Of a stretch of 64,000 nucleotides of DNA, positions 1 through 8,238 are shown piece after piece (the first letter of the stretch is position 1; each line of letters opens with the position of its first letter). Below the pieces are notes generated by a model. The model was not told the DNA's origin. It was given only the letters and a program-made list of their open reading frames with translations, and searched no databases. The stretch is from RBG-16-66-20 sp040752005 (GTDB lineage Bacteria > Pseudomonadota > Gammaproteobacteria > Burkholderiales > SG8-39): assembly GCA_040752005.1 (NCBI GenBank), contig JBFMFX010000016.1, positions 1 through 64,000 of the forward strand. The letters run 5' to 3'. The translations under genes and the position numbers were made by a program.

Positions 1-463
1 CCTTTGCCCGCGCTGCGGCCTCCTGCCGCGCGCGGAAGTCGAGCATTTCCTTTTCTTTCGCTTTCTTTTCCGCTTCCGCGCGCGCTGCGGCGGCGAGATC
101 CACCGTCGGGCGCCGCGGCTCGGGGGCGCGCGGCGGCACTTTCAGGATCTGGGTGAAATCGAGCTCCTCGCCGGCGTCAGCGGTCGGCGGCACGGGCGCG
201 TCCTGCCGCGGCGGTGAGACCGGCGTCGCGCCAAGCGCGCTAGAGGAGACTTCGCGGATAAAGCCGTCGCGGTCGAGCAGCGCGACGAGCTGCTCGAACT
301 TCTCCGGGGCGATCTTCTCGAACTTTTTCGCGATCTCGCCGACCGGCGTGCGCCCGTCGAACGCGGCAAGCACCGCCCGGTCGGCGCGCGAGAGATGGCT
401 CGTCTTGCCGCTTGCTTCCTGGACTCCCTTGCCGGTCTTCGAATAAATCGCAGACGGATTCAA
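1..463 (-). CDS. Conserved hypothetical protein, C-terminus beyond left edge
   Basis: A minus-strand frame stays open from a TTG at 463-461 to the left edge (154 codons seen). The N-terminus reads MNPSAIYSKTGKGVQEASGK, followed by a compact region (SHLSRADRAVLAAFDGRTP) that looks like a small winged-helix-like or response-regulator-associated fold. Next comes an Ala/Pro-rich linker and then a Lys/Glu/Ala-rich helix (EAEKKAKEKEMLDFRARQ) typical of a coiled coil. No ATG is present, and the frame stays open upstream through a TATAAT box at 521-526, so TTG is the best start. I do not recognise a function. The N-terminal pattern resembles uncharacterised betaproteobacterial proteins, but that is memory, not a search. 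Confidence 0.65.
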   Translation of the reverse strand, partial: MNPSAIYSKTGKGVQEASGKTSHLSRADRAVLAAFDGRTPVGEIAKKFEKIAPEKFEQLVALLDRDGFIREVSSSALGATPVSPPRQDAPVPPTADAGEELDFTQILKVPPRAPEPRRPTVDLAAAARAEAEKKAKEKEMLDFRARQEAAARAK

Positions 464-520
464 GCGCGGTGGCGATTCCGGTGGCGGTTTCCGATCGAGG
501 GAGGGCCCGGTTGCGCCCGT

Positions 521-526
521 ATTATA
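521..526 (-). promoter_or_regulatory. -10 box (TATAAT) for the truncated minus-strand gene
   Basis: A perfect TATAAT on the minus strand lies 57 nt upstream of the TTG start at 463. I see no convincing -35 hexamer. It supports transcription of the gene that runs off the left edge. Confidence 0.5.
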
Positions 527-563
527 AGCTCGGGCCTGCGCCGGTCCGGGCGCTTCCGGCGGC

Positions 564-569
564 TAGAAT
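564..569 (+). promoter_or_regulatory. -10 box (TAGAAT) just before the MFS start
   Basis: TAGAAT ends 7 nt before the GTG at 577. The expected transcription start therefore falls on or next to the start codon, giving a leaderless or nearly leaderless mRNA. There is no Shine-Dalgarno sequence in between. Confidence 0.45.
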
Positions 570-576
570 CGGCCCG

Positions 577-1776
577 GTGTCCGCATCGCGCGACGCTGCT
601 TCCCTCGGATTCACGATGCTGCTCGGCTTGCTGATCGCCCTTACCGCGCTCGGCATGGACATGTTTCTGCCGGCGCTGCCGGAGATCGGCCGCGAGATGC
701 TCGCCTCGCCGGGGGCGGCACAGCTCGCGGTGACCACCTACCTCGCGGGGCTCGCGGCCGGACAGCTCGCCTGGGGTCCGGTATCCGACCGCTGGGGCAG
801 GAGGCCCGCGCTCGGGGCGGGCCTTGCGCTGTTTCTCGCCTCCAGTCTCGCTTGCGCAGCCGCCGACACCATCGAGGCGATCGCGACGCTGCGCTTTTTT
901 CAGGGCGCCGGCATGTCGAGCGGGCCGGTCATCGCGCGCTCGATCGTGCGCGACCTGTATGCACGCGAGCAGGCTGCCCGGCTCCTCGGTCGCATGACCG
1001 CGGTTTTCGGACTGGTCCCGGTGTTCGCGCCGCTCGCCGGGGCGCAGGTGCTGGCCCTCGGCGGCTGGCGAGCGGTGTTCGGCGCGTACGCGGCGGTCGC
1101 GGCGCTGCTGATTGCTGCCGTCCTGCTGCGGGTACCCGAGACCGCGCCGGCGACGCGCGCCTCGATCGCGCCGGCGCGGCTGGCGGCCGGGTTCGCGCGG
1201 CTGCTCGCCGACGCGCGCTTCACCGCGCCGCTTGTCACCGCGCTCTGTGCGCAGATGGCGATCATCGCCTTCGTGTCCAACTCCGCGCTGGTCGCGGTGC
1301 ACGCGCTCGCGCTCACGCCCGCGCAGTTCAGCCTGCTCTTTTCGGCGATCATGCTCGGGCAGGTGAGCGGCGGCTATGCCGCGAGCCGGCTGGTGCCGCG
1401 GCTCGGGGTCGCGATGCTGGTGCGCTGGGGCGCGCGCCTCGCGGCCGGCGCCGGATTGCTGCTGGCCGCCCTCGCGCTCGCCGGCGTCGCGCACTGGGCC
1501 GCGATCGGCATTCCGATGCTCGCCTTCATCCTCGGCTGCGCGTTCGTCGTACCGAACGCGACCGCGGCCGCGCTGGCGCCGTTTCCGGCGATCGCCGGCT
1601 CCGCTTCCTCGCTGCTCGGCGTGCTGCCCTTCGGTTTCGGGGCTCTGGTGAGCGTGGCGCTCGGCGCCGCCTTCACCGGCACCGCGGTGCCGATGGCCTG
1701 CGCGATCGCCGTCTTCGGCACCGCGGCTCTCGCCGCCGAGCGCTGGCTGTTCCGCCGCTACGCGGCGCTCGACTGA
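577..1776 (+). CDS. MFS multidrug exporter, Bcr/CflA family
   Basis: A 399-residue inner-membrane proton antiporter, presumably for drug or metabolite efflux. The N-terminal helix carries GMDMFLPALPEIG (about residues 26-38), the Bcr/CflA hallmark. MFS motif A, GPVSDRWGRRPALG, follows at about 67-80 between helices 2 and 3, and RFFQGAGMSSGPVIAR fits helix 4. About twelve hydrophobic segments are visible, the family's usual size. The GTG at 577 is preferred because homolog-like residues precede the first ATG at 616 and a TAGAAT box sits 7 nt upstream; longer in-frame starts would precede this promoter. The flavoprotein gene begins 11 nt downstream and may be co-transcribed. The substrate cannot be inferred. 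Confidence 0.85.
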   Translation: MSASRDAASLGFTMLLGLLIALTALGMDMFLPALPEIGREMLASPGAAQLAVTTYLAGLAAGQLAWGPVSDRWGRRPALGAGLALFLASSLACAAADTIEAIATLRFFQGAGMSSGPVIARSIVRDLYAREQAARLLGRMTAVFGLVPVFAPLAGAQVLALGGWRAVFGAYAAVAALLIAAVLLRVPETAPATRASIAPARLAAGFARLLADARFTAPLVTALCAQMAIIAFVSNSALVAVHALALTPAQFSLLFSAIMLGQVSGGYAASRLVPRLGVAMLVRWGARLAAGAGLLLAALALAGVAHWAAIGIPMLAFILGCAFVVPNATAAALAPFPAIAGSASSLLGVLPFGFGALVSVALGAAFTGTAVPMACAIAVFGTAALAAERWLFRRYAALD

Positions 1777-1787
1777 CGGCAGCCACC

Positions 1788-2885
1788 ATGGATCGGATCG
1801 AGGCCGTCGTCGTCGGCGCCGGAATCGTCGGGCTGGCGGTGGCCCGTGCGCTCGCCCTGGCGGGCCGGGAAGTGGTGATTCTGGAGGCCGAGGCGGCCAT
1901 CGGCACCCATACGAGCGCGCGCAACTCCGAGGTGATCCACGCCGGCATCTACTATCCGCAGGGCTCGCTCAAGGCGCGAAGCTGCGTCGAGGGAAAGGAG
2001 CGCCTGTACCGCTACTGCGTCGAGCGCGGCATTGCGCATCGGCGCGCCGGAAAGCTGATCGTCGCGACCGACGCCGCGCAGCTCGGGGAACTGGAAGCGA
2101 TCCAGCGCAAGGCGCATGCGAACGGCGTCACCGACGTGGTCTGGATGAGCCGCGAGCAGGCGGTGGCGCTCGAACCGGAACTGAATTGCGTCGCCGCGCT
2201 CTACTCGCCCTCGACCGGGATCGTGGACAGCCACGCGCTGATGCTCGCCTACCTGGGCGATGCCGAGCGCGCCGGCGCGATGCTCGCGCTGCGGAGCCGG
2301 CTGGAGGGCGCGCGGGTGCGGCCGGACGGCTTCGAGCTGCGCGTCGCGGGTGCCGATCCGGTGCGCTGCGCGCTGCTCGTGAACTGCGCCGGGCTCACCG
2401 CGCCGAGCCTCGCGCGCCGCATCGAGGGCTACCCGCCGGAGCTTGCGCCGCGCGAACTGTACGCCAAGGGCAACTACTACACCCTCGCCGGGCGCGCGCC
2501 GTTTTCGCACCTGGTGTATCCGGTGCCCGAACCGGGCGGGCTCGGCGTGCACATCACGCTCGATCTCGCCGGGCAGGCGCGCTTCGGTCCCGACGTGGAG
2601 TGGGTCGAGCGCATTGACTACGGCGTGGATCCGGCGCGCGCCGCGCGCTTCTACGGCGCGATCCGCCGCTACTGGCCGGGGCTGCAGGACGGCGCGCTCG
2701 CGCCCGGTTACGCCGGCATCCGCCCGAAGATCTCGGGCCCGGGTGAACCCGCCGCGGATTTCGTCATCCAGGGCCCGCGCGAGCACGGCGTGTCGGGGCT
2801 CGTGCACCTGTTCGGCATCGAGTCTCCAGGATTGACAGCGTCGCTTTCGTTGGCCGACACTGTGGCCGCAAAACTTTCACGATAA
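1788..2885 (+). CDS. lhgO: FAD-dependent oxidoreductase, L-2-hydroxyglutarate oxidase-like
   Basis: A 365-residue flavoprotein of the DAO superfamily. The FAD-binding GxGxxG is at residues 10-15 (VVGAGIVGLAVA). The stretch ARNSEVIHAGIYYPQGSLKA (about 44-63) is the hallmark of the LhgO/L2HGDH branch, which oxidises L-2-hydroxyglutarate to 2-oxoglutarate and passes electrons to the quinone pool. The C-terminus has the second FAD-contact region (GYAGIRPK, then HLFGIESPGLTASL). The TRAP binding-protein gene starts 12 nt downstream with its own GGAGGA site, so the two are probably one operon and the imported acid may be this enzyme's substrate. Exact substrate specificity is inference. Confidence 0.8.
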   Translation: MDRIEAVVVGAGIVGLAVARALALAGREVVILEAEAAIGTHTSARNSEVIHAGIYYPQGSLKARSCVEGKERLYRYCVERGIAHRRAGKLIVATDAAQLGELEAIQRKAHANGVTDVVWMSREQAVALEPELNCVAALYSPSTGIVDSHALMLAYLGDAERAGAMLALRSRLEGARVRPDGFELRVAGADPVRCALLVNCAGLTAPSLARRIEGYPPELAPRELYAKGNYYTLAGRAPFSHLVYPVPEPGGLGVHITLDLAGQARFGPDVEWVERIDYGVDPARAARFYGAIRRYWPGLQDGALAPGYAGIRPKISGPGEPAADFVIQGPREHGVSGLVHLFGIESPGLTASLSLADTVAAKLSR

Positions 2886-2897
2886 CCCGGAGGAACG

Positions 2898-3881
2898 ATG
2901 ACACCCCGCAGAACTTTCCTTGCCGCCGCCCTCGCCGGCGCGCTCGCGCTCGCCGCGGGCGCTGCGGCCGCCCAGACCAAATGGGACATGCCGACGCCGT
3001 ATTCCGACGGCGAGTTCCATACGGTCAACGTGCGCCAGTTCGCAGAGGACGTGAAAAAGGCGACCGGCGGCCAGCTCGAGCTCGTCGTGCACTCGAACGG
3101 CTCGCTCATCAAGCATCCGGACATGCTGCGCGCGGTTTCGACCGGGCAGGTCAATATCGCCGAGTTCCTGCTCGGCCAGTTCGGCAACGAGGAGCCGGTG
3201 TTCAATGCCGATAACGTGCCGTTCCTCGCCGCCGGCTACGACAACGCGTGGAAGCTGTACCAGGCGCAGAAGCCGATCCTGGAGAAGAAGCTCCAGGCGC
3301 GGGGCCTGCGGCTGCTCTACTCGGTGGCGTGGCCCGGACAGGGGATCTACACCAAGAACCCGCTGAAAAGCGTGGACGACCTGAAGGGCGTCAAGTTCCG
3401 CACCTACAGCCCGCTCACCGCGCGGCTCGCCGAACTCCTCGGCGCGAGCCCGACGGTGATCCAGGTGCCGGAGATCCCGCAGGCGTTCGCCACCGGAACC
3501 ATCAGCGCGATGATCACCTCCTCGGCCACCGGCAGCTCGTCGAAGGCCTGGGAGTTCGTCAAGAACTATTACATGACGAACGCGATGCACCCGAAGAATG
3601 TCGTGGTGGTGAACGAGCGCGCCTACCAGAGGCTGCCGGCGGCGCAGCAGCAGGCGCTCGTGCAGGCCGCGGCCGCGGCCGAGAAGCGCGGCTGGGAAAT
3701 GTCGCGCCAGCGCGAGGCGAGCGCGAACAAGCTGCTCGCCGACAACGGCATGACGGTGCACACGCCGGACGCCGCGATGATGGCCGCCTTCACCCGGATC
3801 GGCGAGCAGATGACGGCCGAATGGCTAAAGTCGGCCGGCGCGGACGGCGAGGCGATCATCAAGGCCTATCGGAGCAAATGA
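2898..3881 (+). CDS. dctP: TRAP transporter periplasmic binding protein, DctP type
   Basis: A 327-residue periplasmic receptor of a TRAP organic-acid transporter. The signal peptide begins MTPRRTFLAAALAG, where the twin arginine could also allow Tat export, and cleavage is likely near AAAAQ (about residue 26). The segment GVKFRTYSPLTARL (about 164-177) holds the conserved arginine that normally salt-bridges the ligand carboxylate, followed by VPEIPQAFATGTISAMITS, the family's helix-capping loop. A good ribosome site (CGGAGGAA) precedes the ATG. The two membrane subunits follow at once. The ligand is unknown; the upstream L-2-hydroxyglutarate-oxidase-like gene suggests a 2-hydroxy acid. Confidence 0.9.
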   Translation: MTPRRTFLAAALAGALALAAGAAAAQTKWDMPTPYSDGEFHTVNVRQFAEDVKKATGGQLELVVHSNGSLIKHPDMLRAVSTGQVNIAEFLLGQFGNEEPVFNADNVPFLAAGYDNAWKLYQAQKPILEKKLQARGLRLLYSVAWPGQGIYTKNPLKSVDDLKGVKFRTYSPLTARLAELLGASPTVIQVPEIPQAFATGTISAMITSSATGSSSKAWEFVKNYYMTNAMHPKNVVVVNERAYQRLPAAQQQALVQAAAAAEKRGWEMSRQREASANKLLADNGMTVHTPDAAMMAAFTRIGEQMTAEWLKSAGADGEAIIKAYRSK

Positions 3882-3894
3882 CGCGGCAGGCCGC

Positions 3895-4428
3895 TTGAGG
3901 CGGCTCCTCGATCGTCTGTACGCGGCGAGCGGGGCGCTCGCCGCGCTCTCCCTCGCCGCGATTGCGGTGCTCATGCTCGCGCAGGCCGCAGGGCGCGAGT
4001 TCGGGCTGCTGATCCGCGGCGCGGACGACATCGCCGCGTGGCTGTGCGCGGCGACCGCCTTTCTCGCCCTCGGGCACACTTTCCGCCACGGCGAGCTGGT
4101 GCGCGTCGGCCTACTGATCGAGCGGCTCGCGCCGGCGCGGCGCCGAATCGCCGAGGCGTGCGCGCTCACCTTGACGGCGCTCTTTGTCGGATACATGGCC
4201 TGGGCGGTGACGCGCTTCGTGTACGAAAGCTGGAAGTTCAAGGAGGTCGCCCAGGGTCTGCTCAAGATCCCGATCTGGATCCCGCAGCTCACGTTCGTCG
4301 CCGGCGTGCTCATCTTCCTCGTCGCGGTACTGGACGAGCTGCTCGCCGTGCTGCGCGGCGAAAAGCCCGCCTATCAGCGCGCCGCCGAGGAGCGCGCCGC
4401 GCAGGGCGACTACTCGGAGACGCTCTGA
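3895..4428 (+). CDS. dctQ: TRAP transporter small permease, DctQ type
   Basis: A 177-residue protein with four hydrophobic helices, the normal architecture of the DctQ subunit that pairs with DctM and the periplasmic receptor. The gene starts with TTG at 3895: an ATG overlapping the dctP stop opens only a seven-codon frame ending in TGA, so TTG is the first usable start in frame. The motif RGADDIAAWLCAATAFLALG and the following FRHGELVRVGLL are typical of the second helix and the cytoplasmic loop. It ends 1 nt before dctM. Confidence 0.85.
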   Translation: MRRLLDRLYAASGALAALSLAAIAVLMLAQAAGREFGLLIRGADDIAAWLCAATAFLALGHTFRHGELVRVGLLIERLAPARRRIAEACALTLTALFVGYMAWAVTRFVYESWKFKEVAQGLLKIPIWIPQLTFVAGVLIFLVAVLDELLAVLRGEKPAYQRAAEERAAQGDYSETL

Positions 4429-4429
4429 C

Positions 4430-5740
4430 GTGGGCACACTCGCCATCGCCCTCGTGCTGATGGGGCTGCTGCTGGTGCTGCTCGCCGGCGGCCTGTGGAT
4501 CGCGATCGCGCTCGCGGCGGTGGCGTGGGCGGGTCTGCAGTTCTTCACGACCACGCCGCCCGACGTCAGCCTGTTCCAGTCGTTCTGGGGTTCGAGCGCG
4601 TCCTGGACGCTCGCCGCGCTGCCGCTGTTCATCTGGATGGGCGAGATCCTGTACCGCACGCGCCTGTCGGAGGAGATGTTCGAAGGGCTGGCGCCGTGGC
4701 TGACGTGGCTGCCCGGGCGCCTGATGCACGTCAACATCCTCGCCTGCGGCATCTTCGGCACGGTGTCGGGCTCGTCGGCGGCCACCTGCGCGACGATCGC
4801 CAAGGTGGCGCTGCCGGAGCTGAAAAGGCGCGGCTACGACGAAAAAATCTGTCTCGGTTCGCTCTGCGGCGCCGGCACGCTCGGCATCCTGCTGCCCCCC
4901 TCGATCATCATGGTCGTTTACGCGGTCGCCGCCGAGGTCTCGATCCTGAAGGTGTTCCTCGCCGGATTTCTGCCGGGGCTTCTGCTGATGGCGCTCTTTT
5001 CCGGCTACATCGTCGTGTGGGCGCTCGCCAACCCCGACAAGACCCCGGTCGAGACCAGCCGCCTGTCGCTGCGCGAAAAGCTCTACCGCAGCCGCCTGCT
5101 CATCCCCTGCGTGCTGCTCATCGTGTTCATCGTCTGGGTGATGGTCATGGGCTGGGCGACGGCGACCGAATCGGCCGCGTTCGGCGTGCTCGGCTCGCTC
5201 GGCATCGCCTGGTGGTCGGGCGGGCTCACCCGCGAAACGTTCTGGCAGAGCCTGATGGGCGCGACGCGGCTGTCGTGCATGATCATGTTCATCCTCGGCG
5301 GCGCGGCGTTCCTGTCCTCGTGCATGGCGTTCACCGGCATTCCCAAGGCGCTCGCCGAGTGGGTGGCCTCCCTCGAGCCGAACAAGTACACCCTGATCGC
5401 AGTGCTGGCGATGATCTACGTGCTGCTCGGCACGGCGCTCGACGGCGTCTCGATGATCGTGCTCACCACCTCGATCGTGATCCCGATGATCGAGAAGGCG
5501 GGCATTGACCTCGTCTGGTTCGGCATCTTCATCGTGCTGCTGGTCGAGATCGCCGAGGTGACGCCGCCGCTCGGCTTCAACATGTTCGTACTGCAGACGA
5601 TGAGCGGTCGCGACTCGAACTACGTCGCCTGGGCCTCGCTGCCGTTCTTTGGCATGATGCTGCTGTGCATCGCGCTGATTACCGTCTTTCCCGGGATCGT
5701 GACCTGGCTACCGGAGGCGCTGCTCGGCGTACCGAAATGA
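4430..5740 (+). CDS. dctM: TRAP transporter large permease, DctM type
   Basis: A 436-residue transport subunit (family norm about 425-440) expected to use the sodium gradient to move the receptor-bound acid inward. Family signatures seen include LACGIFGTVSGSSAATCATI (about 103-122), GTLGILLPPSIIMVVYA and, near the C-terminus, EVTPPLGFNMFVLQ. More than ten membrane helices are evident. It starts with GTG one nucleotide after the dctQ stop, and its stop overlaps the next ATG (ATGA), so the glutathione S-transferase gene is translationally coupled to it. Confidence 0.92.
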   Translation: MGTLAIALVLMGLLLVLLAGGLWIAIALAAVAWAGLQFFTTTPPDVSLFQSFWGSSASWTLAALPLFIWMGEILYRTRLSEEMFEGLAPWLTWLPGRLMHVNILACGIFGTVSGSSAATCATIAKVALPELKRRGYDEKICLGSLCGAGTLGILLPPSIIMVVYAVAAEVSILKVFLAGFLPGLLLMALFSGYIVVWALANPDKTPVETSRLSLREKLYRSRLLIPCVLLIVFIVWVMVMGWATATESAAFGVLGSLGIAWWSGGLTRETFWQSLMGATRLSCMIMFILGGAAFLSSCMAFTGIPKALAEWVASLEPNKYTLIAVLAMIYVLLGTALDGVSMIVLTTSIVIPMIEKAGIDLVWFGIFIVLLVEIAEVTPPLGFNMFVLQTMSGRDSNYVAWASLPFFGMMLLCIALITVFPGIVTWLPEALLGVPK

Positions 5741-6408
5741 TCGTCGTGCACCACCTGAACAACTCGCGCTCGCAGCGCGTGCTCTGGCTGCTGGAGGAGC
5801 TCGGACTCGACTACGAGGTGCGGCGCTACGAGCGCGACGCGAAGACCTTGCTCGCGCCGCCGGAGCTGCGCGCGGTGCACCCGCTCGGAAAATCGCCGGT
5901 GATCGAGGACGGCGACGTCAAGCTCGCCGAGTCGGGCGCGATCGTGGAGTATCTGGCCGGGCGCTACGGCGAGCGCACGCTTGTTCCGCCGGCGGGCACG
6001 CCGGAGCGCCTGCGCTATCTGTACTGGCTGCACTTCGCCGAGGGCAGCGCGATGCCCCCGTTCCTGCTCAAGCTGATCTTCGACCGCATCGAGCACGGGC
6101 CAGTGCCGTTCCTCGTGCGCCCGGTCGCGCGCGCGATCGCGCAGCGCGTGAAGCGCCAGTACGTGCTGCCGAACATCGAGCGCAACCTCGATTTCATGGA
6201 ACAGGAGCTCGGGCGCAGCCGCTGGTTCGCCGGCGAGGAATTCAGCGCCGCCGACATCCAGATGAGCTTTCCGCTCGAGGTGGCGCGCGCCCGCGGCGGG
6301 CTGGACGAGCGCCGGCCCAGGCTGATGGCGTTCCTCGAGCGCATTCACGCCCGGCCCGCATACCGGCGCGCGCTGGAGCGCGGCGGACCGTACGACATCG
6401 TGCGCTAA
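5737..6408 (+). CDS. Glutathione S-transferase family protein
   Basis: A 223-residue cytosolic protein with the two-domain GST layout. The N-terminal thioredoxin fold (about 1-75) contains NNSRSQRVLWLLEE with candidate catalytic serines near residues 8-11, the cis-proline in GKSPVIEDGD, and the glutathione-binding ESGAIVEYL. The helical C-terminal domain includes WFAGEEFSAADIQMSF, the N-capping motif. The start codon overlaps the dctM stop. What it conjugates or isomerises is not clear; operon position hints at detoxification linked to the imported compound. Confidence 0.85.
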   Translation: MIVVHHLNNSRSQRVLWLLEELGLDYEVRRYERDAKTLLAPPELRAVHPLGKSPVIEDGDVKLAESGAIVEYLAGRYGERTLVPPAGTPERLRYLYWLHFAEGSAMPPFLLKLIFDRIEHGPVPFLVRPVARAIAQRVKRQYVLPNIERNLDFMEQELGRSRWFAGEEFSAADIQMSFPLEVARARGGLDERRPRLMAFLERIHARPAYRRALERGGPYDIVR

Positions 6409-6409
6409 C

Positions 6410-7813
6410 GTGCCGCAGCCCGTCTATCTGACCGAGGACATCCGCCGGATCGAAGCCGCCGCCGGGGCGGTTTCGCCTGCCCTCATGGAGCGCGCCGGCG
6501 CCGCCGCGGCGGAGCGGGCGGAGTCGCTCATCCCCGACCGGGCGAAGGACGTGCTGGTGCTCGCCGGCCCGGGAAACAACGGCGGCGACGCGCGCGTGGT
6601 GGCGCGCCTGCTCGAGCAGAAGTATTACCGCGTGGTGATCGCGACGCGGCCCGCCGAAATCCCCGCGGGCGTGCGCTGGGGCCTGGTGGTGGACGGCCTC
6701 TTCGGCATCGGTCTGGCGCGGCCCGTCGAGGGCGAGTACGCCGCACTCGTGGACTACGCCAACGCGCAGCGCTGCCCGGTGCTCGCGCTCGACGTGCCGA
6801 GCGGCATCGCCTCGGACACCGGCGTGGTGCTCGGCCGCGCGGTGCGCGCGACGCACACGATCACCTTCATCGCGCTCAAGCCCGGGCTGCTCACGCTGGA
6901 CGGACCGGACCACTGCGGTGCGGTGAGCGTGGCCGCTCTCGGGCTGGAACCGGCGAAGCTCGTTGCGCCACAGGCATGGGTCGCGGAGCCCGCGCTCTTC
7001 GCCTCCGTGCTCAAGCCGCGCCCGCGCAATTTCCACAAGGGGCTGGCGGGTTCGCTCGGGATCCTCGGCGGCGCCACCGGCATGGTCGGTGCGGTGCTGC
7101 TGGCCGGGCGCGCGGCGCTCAGGCTGGGCGCCGGGCGCGTCTATGTCGGCATGCTGGAGGAGATGGCGGTGGATCCGGGCGCCCCGGAACTGATGCTGCG
7201 CCACCCGGACGACGCGCTCGGCCAGGCCCTCGATGCGGTCGTCGCCGGACCGGGACTCGGACAGAGCGCGCGCGCCGAAGTGCTCGTGGGCGCGGTGCTG
7301 GCAAGCGATCTGCCCTGCGTGCTCGATGCCGACGCGCTCAACCTGATGGCCGAGAACGCCGACCTCGCGGCGGCCTGCGCGCGCCGCGGCGCCGACACGC
7401 TGCTCACGCCGCACCCGGCCGAGGCGGCGCGGCTGCTCGGCGTGAAGACGGCGCAAGTCCAGTCCGACCGCGTCGCGGCCGCGCGCCAGATCGCCCGCAA
7501 ATTCAGCGCCCACACGCTGCTCAAGGGCGCGGGCAGCGTGATCGTCGCGCGCGACGGCCACTGGTTCGTCAACACCTCCGGCAATCCCGGAATGGCGTCG
7601 GCGGGAATGGGCGATGTGCTCTCGGGCATCCTCGGCGCGCTGCTCGCGCAAGGCTTGCCGGGAGAAGCCGCGCTCGTGCTGGGGGCGCACCTGCACGGCT
7701 GCGCCGCCGACGAATGCGCGCGCTCGGGCGCCGGGCCGGTCGGCCTCGCCGCCTCGGAAACCGTGGAAGCGGCGCGGCGCATCTGGAACCGCTGGCTGCA
7801 GGGAGCGTACTGA
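6410..7813 (+). CDS. nnr: Bifunctional NAD(P)HX epimerase / ADP-dependent dehydratase
   Basis: A 467-residue metabolite-repair enzyme that reverses hydration of NADH and NADPH. The N-terminal NnrE-like epimerase has GPGNNGGDARVVARLL (about 51-66), DGLFGIGL and LDVPSGIASDTG. This half is compact: few residues lie between the first two motifs compared with longer homologs. The C-terminal ribokinase-like NnrD dehydratase has GATGMVGAVLLAG, VVAGPGLGQ, LTPHPAEAARLLG, LLKGAGSVI and the catalytic NPGMASAGMGDVLSG. The GTG start lies 1 nt after the GST stop, making it the last gene of the TRAP operon. A GC-rich stretch ending in CTTTT follows (7814-7852). Confidence 0.92.
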   Translation: MPQPVYLTEDIRRIEAAAGAVSPALMERAGAAAAERAESLIPDRAKDVLVLAGPGNNGGDARVVARLLEQKYYRVVIATRPAEIPAGVRWGLVVDGLFGIGLARPVEGEYAALVDYANAQRCPVLALDVPSGIASDTGVVLGRAVRATHTITFIALKPGLLTLDGPDHCGAVSVAALGLEPAKLVAPQAWVAEPALFASVLKPRPRNFHKGLAGSLGILGGATGMVGAVLLAGRAALRLGAGRVYVGMLEEMAVDPGAPELMLRHPDDALGQALDAVVAGPGLGQSARAEVLVGAVLASDLPCVLDADALNLMAENADLAAACARRGADTLLTPHPAEAARLLGVKTAQVQSDRVAAARQIARKFSAHTLLKGAGSVIVARDGHWFVNTSGNPGMASAGMGDVLSGILGALLAQGLPGEAALVLGAHLHGCAADECARSGAGPVGLAASETVEAARRIWNRWLQGAY

Positions 7814-7852
7814 GCCGCGGCAGCGGCGGCGCGGCGCGGCCCGGTCTTTTCC

Positions 7853-8218
7853 CTAGTCGCACCGGTAGAAGGCGCTGCGCTGCTGGAAGCTGATCGCGTC
7901 CAGGTCCTCGGGATCGCGCACGCCGCCCTTGCCGTCCGATATGCGCTTTTCCAGTTCGGCCAGGCGCCGCTCCAGGCGCGCCGTTTCCGGCTCGCGCCCG
8001 AGCGCCGCGAGCTTCGCGCCGAGCGCCTTCGCCTCGGCCGCGCGCCCTTCGGCCTGCGCGAGCGCGATCGCGCGCCGCAGCTTCCTTTTTTCGCAATGCA
8101 CCGGTTCGAGCTTCTTCAGGATCGCGACGAACTCGCGGCCCTCGGGCGAGAGCGCCCAGGCCGGCGCCGCCGCGGCAAGCGCGAGCGCGACACACGTAGC
8201 GATACGCGGGAAAAACGT
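7853..8218 (-). CDS. Small exported hypothetical protein with unclear start
   Basis: The frame encodes a Sec-type signal (ATCVALALAAAAPAWA) followed by a charged, helical mature part with LEPVHCEKRKLRRAIA and ending SFQQRSAFYRCD. Two cysteines could pair in the periplasm. The signal peptide lies in frame upstream of the first standard start (GTG at 8101), but no ATG, GTG or TTG precedes it. The frame continues into an AGGGTCAGACC element at 8219-8229, leaving only ACG at 8218 or ATC at 8206. Either a rare start is used or the original start was lost when the element arrived. Family not recognised; a DUF1090-like role was considered but the pattern fits poorly. Confidence 0.5.
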   Translation of the reverse strand, partial: TFFPRIATCVALALAAAAPAWALSPEGREFVAILKKLEPVHCEKRKLRRAIALAQAEGRAAEAKALGAKLAALGREPETARLERRLAELEKRISDGKGGVRDPEDLDAISFQQRSAFYRCD

Positions 8219-8230
8219 GGTCTGACCCTG
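8219..8230 (+). repeat. Half copy of the GGGTCTGACCCTG palindromic element
   Basis: GGTCTGACCCTG matches the right arm of the complete palindromes at 32569-32590 and 46773-46802. The left arm is missing and gene sequence begins instead. It abuts the 5' end of the small exported-protein gene (minus strand) and lies 9 nt beyond the stop of the next gene. Confidence 0.6.
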
Positions 8231-8238
8231 TTTTCGGT

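Noticed and set aside
1758..2807. Long antisense frames opposite lhgO and the dctP region
   Set aside because: Their proteins have no recognisable fold, while the plus-strand products do.
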